DNA of 7,917 bases from Acidobacteriota bacterium (GCA_029777145.1 JAKOSS010000375.1:1-7917), one strand, 5' to 3'. Numbered from the stretch's first letter, positions 1 to 7,402 are shown. Made by a program: numbers and translations. The notes: a model not told the origin generated them from the sequence alone.

Positions 1-1
1 C

Positions 2-229
2 GCGATCCAGCTCGCGACGCAGGTCGGGATCGATCCGCGGGCCCTCGTCATGGGGGTCGCGTTCGCGACGTCGCTGTCGTTCATCACGCCGCTCGGGCAT
101 CCGGTCAACATCATGGTCATGAGTCCCGGCGGTTACAATTTCCGCGACTTCATGCGCGTCGGACTGCCGCTCGCGCTTGTGCTCTTCGTCGCGACGATGA
201 TCCTTCTTCCGCTTGTTTGGAAATTCTGA
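2..229 (+). CDS. SLC13/DASS-family permease, C-terminal fragment
   Basis: Only the last 75 codons are inside the window, ending in TGA at 227-229; the start lies upstream. The reading has the typical end of the SLC13 (divalent anion:sodium symporter / CitT-ArsB-like) permeases. There is a small-residue helix (ALVMGVAFATSLSF), then the conserved re-entrant motif TPLGHPVNIMVM, a short SPGGYNFRDF segment, and a last hydrophobic helix (about residues 53-73, VGLPLALVLFVATMILLPLV) before the end WKF. In the family, the T/S-P-x-G-x-x-x-N motif belongs to the second of two Na+/substrate-binding hairpins, and the protein imports dicarboxylates, sulfate or similar anions across the inner membrane. The GHPVN variant is common in members with TrkA-C (RCK_C) domains, but those domains would lie outside the window. 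Substrate cannot be named. The gene converges on the minus-strand cluster. Confidence 0.85.
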   Translation, partial: AIQLATQVGIDPRALVMGVAFATSLSFITPLGHPVNIMVMSPGGYNFRDFMRVGLPLALVLFVATMILLPLVWKF

Positions 230-244
230 CCTTGGAACAATTGG

Positions 245-306
245 CCGCGGATTACGCAGATTACACAGATGAGGAAACATCCGTGCATTTCCGCGATTAT
301 CCGCGG
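245..306. repeat. 62-bp imperfect palindrome, dispersed-repeat-like
   Basis: The element starts and ends with CCGCGG (245-250 and 301-306). Its two halves are near reverse complements about a centre at 275/276: ATTACGCAGATTACACAGATG on the left faces CATCCGTGCATTTCCGCGATTAT on the right, apart from several mismatches. It starts 15 bp after the SLC13 stop codon, in the gap between convergent genes. Elements of the form 'CCGCGGATTACGCAGATTACAC...' occur as scattered intergenic repeats in several environmental phyla; that is my recollection, not a search result. There is no T-run on either side, so it is not a classic intrinsic terminator, although the transcript could fold into a long hairpin and protect 3' ends. 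Confidence 0.65.
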
Positions 307-331
307 CGAAAAGTCGTCTCATTCGGAGAAA

Positions 332-360
332 GCTTGGCGGTCTTCGCGGGCTTTGCGTGA
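332..360. repeat. short 'ctttgcgtga' intergenic repeat element
   Basis: The 29-bp stretch carries stacked variants of one word: cttggcggt, cttcgcggg, ctttgcgtg. It ends 2 bp from the alkD-like stop codon. I recognise the pattern as a type of dispersed noncoding repeat seen in many environmental genomes (ctt-gcg-tct-ttgcg... series). This rests on pattern memory plus the internal near-repetition, because only one copy lies in the window. No coding or RNA function is visible. Confidence 0.4.
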
Positions 361-362
361 AG

Positions 363-1060
363 TCATCGAGACCGCTTTTTGATCCGTTCGATCGTCTTCT
401 CGTTCGTCAGTTCGCGGAGCGCATCGGCGGCGATCCAACGCGCCGGGCGCGTGCCTTGTTCGCGGATACGAAACGCCGCCTTGATCGCCTTTTCATGCAA
501 ATACATGCTTCGTTTCCCGATCGAACGCAGCGACCAGTTGACCGCCTTTTTGATGAAGTTGCGATCATCGTCCGATTTGGATTCGAGGACCGGAAGGAAT
601 TCGGCGATCACATCGTCGCTGATCTTTTTGTCGTGGACCGCGAGCCATGCCATGAGCACGATCCCGGCGCGCTTCACGAACTCCTCTTCGCGTTCTGACC
701 ATTCGTAGGCCTTATCGTATGCGAACGGCGTGTACGAAAAAAGACTGCCGCAGGTCGAGTCGCAGATCGCCCAGTTGTCGAAGTCGGCGACCCAATCGTC
801 CATTTGTTCCAGGGTGACAAGTTTCGGGTCGTCAATCAGGACCGCAACGATCCGGACGTCATGAATTCCGGTCTGCCATAACGCCAAAGCGAGCGAATGG
901 CGGTCGTTCGTATGCTTTTTGATCCGTTTTGCGAGATCGCGGAGTTGCGGCGCCGCGACGCCGAACGCCTTCTTTGTGACGATTCCGAACCGCGCCATGC
1001 CCGCGACGTTCGCCGGATCGCCGAGATTTTGGAGTTCAAGGACGATGGCGTCGACGTTCA

Positions 1061-1061
<1 letters not shown>
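363..1061 (-). CDS. AlkD-like DNA alkylation repair protein (HEAT-repeat glycosylase family)
   Basis: 232 residues, about the usual size for the DNA_alkylation family (all-helical HEAT-like repeats). The family's characterised member, Bacillus cereus AlkD, excises positively charged N3/N7-alkyl purines. Residues matching the AlkD binding/catalytic set can be seen in order: W97 and D101 in NWAICD (AlkD W109/D113), R131 in VKRAGIVLMAWL (AlkD R148) and W176 in KKAVNWSLRSIGK (AlkD W187). The opening MARFGI..KKAFGVAAPQLRDLAKRI block and the basic C-terminus (IERIKKRSR) also fit. I chose the ATG at 1061-1059 because it overlaps the purE stop by one base (TGATG), implying translation by reinitiation. 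The frame is open further upstream to 1322, but that part is out-of-frame purE. Glycosylase activity is inferred from the conserved residues; some family members have other or unknown substrates. Confidence 0.88.
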
Positions 1062-1555
<494 letters not shown>

Positions 1556-1581
1556 AAATCTTCAACGTCGCAGTCGCTGTA

Positions 1582-1612
1582 ATTTTAACCCAATTTCCGC
1601 CTCAGGGCTCAA
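1582..1612 (-). promoter_or_regulatory. possible sigma70-type promoter for purE
   Basis: In the 77-bp gap upstream of purE, the minus strand reads TTGAGC (1612-1607) as a possible -35 and TAAAAT (1587-1582) as a possible -10. The spacing is 19 bp, or 18 bp if the -10 is read as TTAAAA. Both boxes resemble the consensus, but the spacing is long, so this is only a candidate. It would place transcription start about 20 bp before the purE ATG. Confidence 0.3.
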
Positions 1613-1632
1613 CGACGTCAGATTCGAGCTCC

Positions 1633-2754
1633 TCACTTCATCTCCCGGATCGATCTCTCGAGCTTCGCGGCAAGGTCCGCATCGAGCTTCAAAAGAGCCT
1701 GATATTGCTCGTTCGCCAAGTCGCGGTCTCCGAGATTGACGTAGCAAAGTCCGAGTCCGTAATAGGCGTCGGCTCGCTTCGGATCGTTCGTGATCGCCGT
1801 CCGGTAGTACGGAATCGCGGCGGAAAAGCGTCGGACATTCAGGTACGCGTCCGCCAGATAAACGTTTCCGGTCACATAACTCGGTCTCAAATCGACGGCG
1901 CGCTTGTAATGCGGGATCGACTGTTCGTACAGGTTCTGATTGTAGTACGCGTTGCCGATTCCGAGATGCGCCTCGACGTAGCCCGGATCGATCCTGACCG
2001 CTTCGGTATAGGCATTGATCCCGTCGGCGAACATTGATTTGTCGAGATAAAGATCGCCGAGCAGTTTGTACGCCGCCGCGAGGTCAGGCTTGAGCTTCAC
2101 CGCCGCACGCAGCGTCGCGATCGCCTCGTCGGCACGTCCGAGGTCCTGATACAACTTCGCGAGCTCGAACTGCGCCCAGCCGTTGGTTATGCCGAGTTCG
2201 ACGGCACGCTCGTAGGAAGTCCGCGCCTTGTCCTGATTCTTGATGCCGCTGTAAGCCAGACCCAGCCGATAATAGCCGGAGGCGTAATCCGGACGAATTC
2301 TCACGCACTGTTCGAACGCCTTGATGGCATCCGAATACAACCTTTTCCGGTAATGCGCGACTCCGAGCTCGAAATACGCCGAACTGTTGTCCGGCTCGAT
2401 CTCGATCGCTTTCTGATACGCGGCGATCGCCTCGCTGTACTTGTCCTCGTAATCGAGCGCGTTTCCAAGCTGGATCCACGCGTTCGCGTAGTTGGGATTG
2501 ATCCGGATCGCGCTCCGGAAATAGTCGATCGCTGAATCGTAGCGTTCGAGACGGTAGTGACAAAGTCCGATGTTGTATAACGCGCTGTAATTCGACGGAT
2601 TCGCGTCGACCGCCTTTTGGAACCAGACGATCGCTTCATCATAACGTTCGGCGTTGAATTCGGCGAGACCCTTTTGGAACGGATCCGACTGGGCGAGCCC
2701 AACGGACGCGAATATCGTCAACAGGAGAATCTTGCAGAAGATCAGCCTTTTCAT
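1633..2754 (-). CDS. exported protein with about ten tandem TPR repeats
   Basis: 373 residues. It begins with a signal peptide (MKRLIFCKILLLTIFASVGLA, probable SPase I cleavage after A21; no lipobox). The rest is almost wholly TPRs of about 34 residues, running from residue 24 to near the end. I count ten; typical units open with AxxYxxLGxxYxxxxxY and close with AIxxYxxAIxxxPxx, for example the one beginning NAWIQLGNALDYEDKYSEAI. TPR solenoids bind partner proteins or peptides; no enzymatic domain is present, so the partner is unknown and a periplasmic or outer-membrane scaffold role is inferred. I chose the ATG at 2754 because GGAGG stands 8 nt upstream and a signal peptide follows directly; a GTG at 2835 would add 27 residues lacking both. 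purE follows after 77 bp. Confidence 0.9.
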   Translation of the reverse strand: MKRLIFCKILLLTIFASVGLAQSDPFQKGLAEFNAERYDEAIVWFQKAVDANPSNYSALYNIGLCHYRLERYDSAIDYFRSAIRINPNYANAWIQLGNALDYEDKYSEAIAAYQKAIEIEPDNSSAYFELGVAHYRKRLYSDAIKAFEQCVRIRPDYASGYYRLGLAYSGIKNQDKARTSYERAVELGITNGWAQFELAKLYQDLGRADEAIATLRAAVKLKPDLAAAYKLLGDLYLDKSMFADGINAYTEAVRIDPGYVEAHLGIGNAYYNQNLYEQSIPHYKRAVDLRPSYVTGNVYLADAYLNVRRFSAAIPYYRTAITNDPKRADAYYGLGLCYVNLGDRDLANEQYQALLKLDADLAAKLERSIREMK

Positions 2755-2762
2755 GGTTCTTT

Positions 2763-2808
2763 CCTCCCGACTTCGAACGGGCAACTGACGTGCCGAACTG
2801 AAGTCGGG
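2763..2808 (-). promoter_or_regulatory. leader hairpin running into the Shine-Dalgarno of the TPR gene
   Basis: Arms 2766-2774 (cccgacttc) and 2800-2808 (gaagtcggg) are perfect 9-bp complements. The 25 nt between them contain a smaller stem (gggca / tgcc). On the mRNA the 3' arm ends in CGGG and continues as AGG, so the first two bases of the GGAGG ribosome-binding site (2767-2763) are paired in the stem while the rest is free. The ATG follows 8 nt later. Such a structure can stabilise the 5' end or damp initiation; which applies here is not shown. Confidence 0.55.
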
Positions 2809-2891
2809 GAAAATCGAACAATTCGGACAAATCACTGAGTCGAATTTACCATTTCACCGGTATCAATCGCCCACTGATCCAAAGGGCTGTC

Positions 2892-2930
2892 AAAACATGA
2901 AAAGGACGGCGCGGAGGCCCTGCGCCGTCC
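2892..2930 (-). terminator. intrinsic terminator of the LamG/FG-GAP gene
   Basis: A perfect 9-bp GC-rich stem (ggacggcgc, 2904-2912, with gcgccgtcc, 2922-2930) has a 9-nt loop. On the minus strand it is followed by TTTT, CATG and another TTTT (2903-2892). It begins 22 bp after the stop codon at 2953 and ends the giant gene before the TPR leader. Confidence 0.85.
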
Positions 2931-2952
2931 CCGATCAGGAAGGTCTCAACAC

Positions 2953-5900
2953 CTACCTGATAAAGGCACCCGGAACCGGTATGTCGCCGTCGGCCCCGAA
3001 CGGGATGACGGTGAAGCCGGCGCTCGAGCGCCTCAAGTACCACTTGCCGTCCGACGGCCTGAAGACGGCGCCGTCGACAATTCCGTCGCCGTCGAAATCA
3101 CCCGCTGCCGGAATGTCGGTCGCGAGCCCGAACGGGAACGAGAAGTACGAGTAGTCCTCGCTCCGCTGGATATACCAGTTGCCCTCCCACGGCCGGTAGA
3201 TCGCGACGTCGGCCTTGCCGTCGCCGGTGTAGTCGCCCGGAACGTTCTTGTCCGTATCGTTCCCGAACGTGAAGACGATCAGGCCGTCGTGCGTGCGGTT
3301 GATCCACCACTGGCCGTTCGACGGCCGGTAGATCGCGATGTCGACCTTGCCGTCGCCGTCGTAGTCGGCGGGAACGGGCTTGTCGGTCGGGAAGCCGAAC
3401 CGTTCCTGGATCAGACCGCCGGTCGATTTGGCGACGTACCAAGTTCCGGTCGACGGCCTGAAAACGGCCGGATCGGCGATGCCGTCGCCGTCATAGTCGG
3501 CGGGAACGGGCAGATCGCCGGTCGTTCCGAACGGGAACGAATAGTACGACCAGTCCTCGCTGCGGAGAATGTACCAGTTGCTGTTCGACGGGCGGAAGAA
3601 TGCGAAGTCGGCGAGGCCGTCGCCGGTGAAGTCCTCAGCGACGATCGTGTCGGTCGGCGTTCCGAACTGGGCGGCGTAGTTGGCGCCGTCGAGCGATCTC
3701 AGGAACCACCATTCGGATCCGGTCGCTCCGGCCGGGCGGTAGATCGAGAGATCGGAGATCAGATCGCCGTCGAAGTCCGCGACCGTCGGATTCGCCGCGC
3801 ATTTGCCGAACTCGTTGGCGGAAAACAGAACGGCGATCTCAGATTCGCTCAGCGGTCTATCGTAGACAGTGAATTCATCGATGGTTCCGTTGAATGATCG
3901 GCCGCCCGAAAACCAATTGCCGAGTCGCAGACTCTGCGTACCGTCGTACGGAATGTCGGCGGTTGAAGCGAAACTCCCGACGAACGATCGATTGACATAA
4001 ACACGCGTGATCCGGCTTCCGTCTCGCGAAATTACGACGTGATGCCATAGATCCGGAGTCAGATCGAACGGCAACTGTACGCCGTCGGGAAAATCGGCAG
4101 ACCACCAATGAAAGCGATTGCCGTTGTCGATATTCTCGAGAACCCAACTTCTTCGCGGCGACGACGAGTGATTGTTGTCCACGATGTTGGAATACAGCAC
4201 TTGACCGGCCTTCGGCTTTATCCACATTTCGATCGTGAAGAGCTGCAGATCGAACCAGTCACCGAACGCGACACCGTCCTCGCCGCCTGCGCCGGCGTGG
4301 AATTCAAATCCGTTTCCGACCTTTGCGGCACCATATATCATGGTCGGCAACGGCGTCCCGTGATGTCGTTTCGTTTGGTCGATAGCGTTGTTCTGGGCAC
4401 GCCACCATGAGATTATTCCCGGCGATCTGGGCGCACAGGCGGACGGCTCGCCCGCTTGATGGCAGACGCCGCGAACGCCGTTGTCAAAGAGAGATCCGAG
4501 TTCGGAATCGCTTAGCGCGCGGCCGAAAACCATCGGTTCGTCGATCAAACCGTTGAAAAACTGCTGGCCGACATCGTCGGTACCGATCCGCAGATCAGAC
4601 GAAGTGTTCACGACGGTTACCGCGCCGACAACAGTCGAGCCGACGCGGACGCCGTTCTGCTGAACGGCGAGAGTGTTGTGGTCATAGGTGCACGACACGT
4701 AGGTCCATTCGCCGAGCGGGACGGCGCCGCCGGTGACGTTATGCTGCGGCCAAGCTCCGCCGCTTTCGTTGAAACCGCACCAGATCGTGTTCTGGCCGCC
4801 GGTCCTCGTGAGCGCCATTTGATAGCCGTTCAGGTTTGAGATCGGACCGACTTTTGAGATGACGAGGGCTCCGTTCGGATAGTCCGGAATGACTGTCGGT
4901 TTGACCCACGCGCCGAGCGTAAATTCGTTGGTCACGTCCAAGGTCGGGCTGTCCGGAATCCTGACGTTGGCGCTTGACCCGTTGAAACTGAACGCATTGC
5001 CGACAACACCCGGCATGAATCCGACGCCGCCGACAAGCGAGCCGAAGTTGTTCTGGTTGGCGTCTTCGGCGTTGAATTCACCCGGCCACCAGCTAATGAG
5101 ACCCGCCGGCGACGCGCCGCAGCCGTTGCACATTCCGTTGGATCCGGCGCTGAATACCCGTGAGACCTCACCCGACGTGATTGCGCGGTCATAGATCGCG
5201 AGTTCATCGATCCGTCCCGTGAAAAATACCGACGGATCATTGATGAATCCGAACCCAATGCGACCTGTCGTTCCCGGCACGTAATTGAAGTTCACGCGGG
5301 GGCGCGATTCTGCCAGGATCCCGTTCTTGTAGACCGCTTCGGTTGTTTGATCCCACGTGTAAGCCAGAAACGTCCACGTTCCGGGCGTTACGGGAGTGTT
5401 TGTCAGCCAATCATACGCGTCGCCCTGATGATAAACCCGAATGTTGTTGTGTATTCCGAGTCCGATCGCCTGGCCCGGATCACTGCTGCCGAATGCGGCG
5501 ATCATGTCGAAATCACCGACCGATGCGGGATTGACCCATACGGTGATTGCTCCGGCGTCGTTTCGAAGCAGATTGTCGGCGCCGGGCGGCAGCGAAACAT
5601 ACTGCGAATTAGCCTGATTAAAGCTGAAGGCCCGGCCGATCTTACCGGGATCATACGTTCCGCCGTTGACCCGTTGGCCGTGGTTCGCTCGTTGAACGTC
5701 CTCGGCGTTGTCTTCACCAGGCCACCATCCGACCAACCCGTGCGGAATCGGACTGCAGCTCGCGCACGTTCCCCCCGAACCTGCGTTGTAGATCGCCTGT
5801 ATTTCGGATTCCGAGAGAGCCCGGCCAGTTACGAGCACCTCGTCGAGCGATCCGTTCAGAAACCATGGGAAGTATCCATACGATCCGAATCTGACGCTTT

Positions 5901-7254
5901 GATTGGAAGTGAATATGTTGCCGGTTTTTGGAACCGCGCCTTGATTCTGACCGTTGATGTAGAGCCTCATCTCCGCACCGTCATACGTGCCGGCGAAGTG
6001 ATACCACTGGCCTGCCGAAAGGGACGATGTCGTGCACAAGTCGGTAAGCGTGGACAGTGACCCGTCGGTCGAGATCCTGAAGCAGGCATGGTTGTTGGTG
6101 CCGACCTCGGATCCGTACGAGATCGTGTTTGAACCCTCAGGCCCGAATTTGTTCACGAGCTCATGGATCCTGTCCAACTCATTCAGCTTGAACCAGAATG
6201 AAAGCGAGATCCGCGTGAATTCGATGCCCTCTGACTGAGGAACTTCTACATAATCGTCGGCGCCGTCAAAAACGAATGCCTGATTGACCACGCCGGGCGC
6301 AAATGTCACGCCGTTGATCAGCGTACCGTCTTCGAACGTCGGACCCATGACGTCGTTCGCATTGCCTTCTCCGGGCCACCAGCCGACCATTCCGTCCGGC
6401 ATCGGACCGCAACCCGAGCAGGTTCCGGCTGAGCCGGCGTTGTAGATGGCTTGAATCTCTGTCTGGCTCAGTTCCCGGTCGTACAATTCGACCTCGTCGA
6501 GTTGTCCGTTCCAAACGCAGGATCCCGGCCGGTTGCCGATCGTCAGTCCGTTCGGATCAAGGACCGTATTCAGTGACAGCGTGGCCGAGTTTTCAAGCTG
6601 TCCGTTGAGGTACAGCTTGACGACGGCTCCGTCATACGTGACCGACGCAAAATACCAGGTGTTCGGCTGGAGCGTAGTCACGCCGGCCATATCGACGCTG
6701 TTACCGTAGAAATAAAGCTTTCCGGGTGCATTGCCGGAAGTAATCAATCCGAATGTGTTTGCCGTCGACTGGGCGCCGTATTCAAACAAAGCGGATTCGG
6801 TTGCCGCCGACAGGTCCGATTCGGTGCGGAACCAGAGATTGACGGTGCGTGGCGCGTTTCCGAGCGGAAGTCCGACGGGATTCGTCAACTGAGCGAACTG
6901 GCCGTCGGTCGCACCCGGCGGGTTGTCGAAGTCAAACGCTCCGCCGACATTGCCGGATTGGGTGAATCCGCCGCCGCCGATCATCGACACATCGTTCGGT
7001 CCGACGGAGTCATCGCCGTTACCGTTGCCGGCCCACAATCCGATGCGGCCCGCGGGCGCCGATAAACAGGTCGGAACCGGATCCGGACGCGCAACACGAT
7101 CCTTCGAAACAACTCCAACGGCCGCGCTTTTTTCTGAAAATGAAAAAACCGCGGACGTCGTGCCCGCGGCGATCGTTAGGTAAATTGCAGTTGCGATGGT
7201 GATCAATACCGGCAGCCATCGCCTCGCCGGTGACACACTAAGATGGTTGAGCAT
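2953..7254 (-). CDS. giant exported protein: five LamG modules plus six FG-GAP/VCBS-like repeats
   Basis: 1433 residues. Signal region about 1-36: basic n-region with ARRW, then the hydrophobic WLPVLITIATAIYLTIAAG. A short linker is followed by five LamG/concanavalin-like modules (about 66-1152), recognised by GLVGWWPGExNAxD at the start of each, WYHFAGTYDG-type and LYxNG strands in the middle, and LDExxxYxRxLSxSEIxAIYxAGS at the end. Six 44-48-residue units from 1160 to 1429 carry DxDGDGxxD calcium-type loops and YRPSxGxWY, ending PVPGAFIR. LamG folds usually bind glycans or proteins, and the repeats are probably propeller-like and Ca2+-stabilised, so a surface or extracellular adhesive role is inferred. 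No hydrolase domain, LPXTG, transmembrane anchor or T9SS-type tail is seen, so the secretion route beyond Sec is unknown. I chose the ATG at 7254 for its GGAGG 9 nt upstream and good signal peptide. Terminators flank it on both sides, so it is probably monocistronic. Confidence 0.9.
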   Translation of the reverse strand: MLNHLSVSPARRWLPVLITIATAIYLTIAAGTTSAVFSFSEKSAAVGVVSKDRVARPDPVPTCLSAPAGRIGLWAGNGNGDDSVGPNDVSMIGGGGFTQSGNVGGAFDFDNPPGATDGQFAQLTNPVGLPLGNAPRTVNLWFRTESDLSAATESALFEYGAQSTANTFGLITSGNAPGKLYFYGNSVDMAGVTTLQPNTWYFASVTYDGAVVKLYLNGQLENSATLSLNTVLDPNGLTIGNRPGSCVWNGQLDEVELYDRELSQTEIQAIYNAGSAGTCSGCGPMPDGMVGWWPGEGNANDVMGPTFEDGTLINGVTFAPGVVNQAFVFDGADDYVEVPQSEGIEFTRISLSFWFKLNELDRIHELVNKFGPEGSNTISYGSEVGTNNHACFRISTDGSLSTLTDLCTTSSLSAGQWYHFAGTYDGAEMRLYINGQNQGAVPKTGNIFTSNQSVRFGSYGYFPWFLNGSLDEVLVTGRALSESEIQAIYNAGSGGTCASCSPIPHGLVGWWPGEDNAEDVQRANHGQRVNGGTYDPGKIGRAFSFNQANSQYVSLPPGADNLLRNDAGAITVWVNPASVGDFDMIAAFGSSDPGQAIGLGIHNNIRVYHQGDAYDWLTNTPVTPGTWTFLAYTWDQTTEAVYKNGILAESRPRVNFNYVPGTTGRIGFGFINDPSVFFTGRIDELAIYDRAITSGEVSRVFSAGSNGMCNGCGASPAGLISWWPGEFNAEDANQNNFGSLVGGVGFMPGVVGNAFSFNGSSANVRIPDSPTLDVTNEFTLGAWVKPTVIPDYPNGALVISKVGPISNLNGYQMALTRTGGQNTIWCGFNESGGAWPQHNVTGGAVPLGEWTYVSCTYDHNTLAVQQNGVRVGSTVVGAVTVVNTSSDLRIGTDDVGQQFFNGLIDEPMVFGRALSDSELGSLFDNGVRGVCHQAGEPSACAPRSPGIISWWRAQNNAIDQTKRHHGTPLPTMIYGAAKVGNGFEFHAGAGGEDGVAFGDWFDLQLFTIEMWIKPKAGQVLYSNIVDNNHSSSPRRSWVLENIDNGNRFHWWSADFPDGVQLPFDLTPDLWHHVVISRDGSRITRVYVNRSFVGSFASTADIPYDGTQSLRLGNWFSGGRSFNGTIDEFTVYDRPLSESEIAVLFSANEFGKCAANPTVADFDGDLISDLSIYRPAGATGSEWWFLRSLDGANYAAQFGTPTDTIVAEDFTGDGLADFAFFRPSNSNWYILRSEDWSYYSFPFGTTGDLPVPADYDGDGIADPAVFRPSTGTWYVAKSTGGLIQERFGFPTDKPVPADYDGDGKVDIAIYRPSNGQWWINRTHDGLIVFTFGNDTDKNVPGDYTGDGKADVAIYRPWEGNWYIQRSEDYSYFSFPFGLATDIPAAGDFDGDGIVDGAVFRPSDGKWYLRRSSAGFTVIPFGADGDIPVPGAFIR
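2968..3777 (-). repeat. six tandem FG-GAP/VCBS-like repeats (coding)
   Basis: Reading from the N-terminal side, units lie at 3634-3777 (48 aa), 3499-3633 (45), 3367-3498 (44), 3235-3366 (44), 3100-3234 (45) and 2968-3099 (44). Each opens with a D-x-[DT]-G-D-x-x-x-D loop, followed by [IVF][YF]RP, a W[YW] pair and FG..[TG]D. The first unit is the most divergent (DFDGDLISD, with a four-residue insert before WWF). Units 2 and 5 share a YS[YF][YF]SF variant not present in the others, suggesting duplication in blocks. The spacing is what is expected of one beta-propeller blade per unit. Confidence 0.85.
3799..7059 (-). repeat. five tandem LamG modules (coding)
   Basis: The conserved second tryptophan of each module start falls at residues 74, 293, 511, 723 and 951, a period of 219, 218, 212 and 228 residues. 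In DNA terms the WW pairs are at 6376-6381, 5722-5727, 5086-5091 and 4402-4407; the first module has LW at 7033-7038 instead. Modules 1 and 2 end in nearly the same words (EIQAIYNAGSAGTC and EIQAIYNAGSGGTC), pointing to recent duplication, while modules 4 and 5 have drifted. Each module is bounded by one Cys on each side. Confidence 0.85.
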
Positions 7255-7280
7255 TGTATTTGGCCTCCAATGCTCAAATA
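7247..7280 (-). promoter_or_regulatory. translation-initiation hairpin of the LamG/FG-GAP gene
   Basis: ttgagcattg (7247-7256) and caatgctcaa (7268-7277) are perfect 10-bp reverse complements around an 11-nt loop. On the mRNA the 3' arm contains the AUG start (7254-7252) and the loop contains nearly all of the GGAGG ribosome-binding site (7268-7264). A second, mutually exclusive stem pairs 7257-7262 with 7275-7280 (TATTTG with CAAATA) and would free the AUG but enclose the ribosome-binding site. The geometry suggests translational control, or a DNA operator for a dimeric repressor. Confidence 0.6.
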
Positions 7281-7300
7281 TCAGTGCAAATTCCAAACCA

Positions 7301-7364
7301 AATAAACGCCTTATTGTTGCTGCGTCAGGCGACGCTAAGTCTCAGTGGAAAAGGCAATTATGCC
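7301..7364 (-). other. LamG-gene leader with three small hairpins
   Basis: The leader upstream of the giant gene (7255-7402) has three short inverted repeats in a row: aataa/ttatt (7301-7315), gcgtc/gacgc (7322-7335) and ggca/tgcc (7353-7364), each with a 4-5-nt loop. They are short enough to be chance. I could not match the leader to a known riboswitch class, and I find no convincing -35/-10 pair in this gap. Confidence 0.25.
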
Positions 7365-7402
7365 CAACGAAACGGGGGATTTTACCCACGATTCCGATGC
7401 CG

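Noticed and set aside
230..362. Intrinsic terminator for the transporter or alkD-like gene
   Set aside because: The palindrome at 245-306 has no T-run in either direction, and no other GC stem plus T-tract is visible in the gap.
2755..2835. Longer TPR protein starting at a GTG
   Set aside because: It would put 27 residues before a clean signal peptide and leave the GGAGG at 2767-2763 unused.
5347..6060. 237-codon plus-strand open frame inside the LamG gene
   Set aside because: It is antisense to the LamG modules, without a domain signature or initiation signal.
7255..7296. Longer LamG protein starting at TTG 7296
   Set aside because: Rare start codon, no ribosome-binding site, and the extension runs over the strong GGAGG that serves the ATG at 7254.
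7255..7402. Riboswitch (c-di-GMP, cobalamin or similar) in the LamG leader
   Set aside because: None of the conserved cores I know is present; the small hairpins are short and could be chance. Only the start-codon hairpin is strong enough to report.
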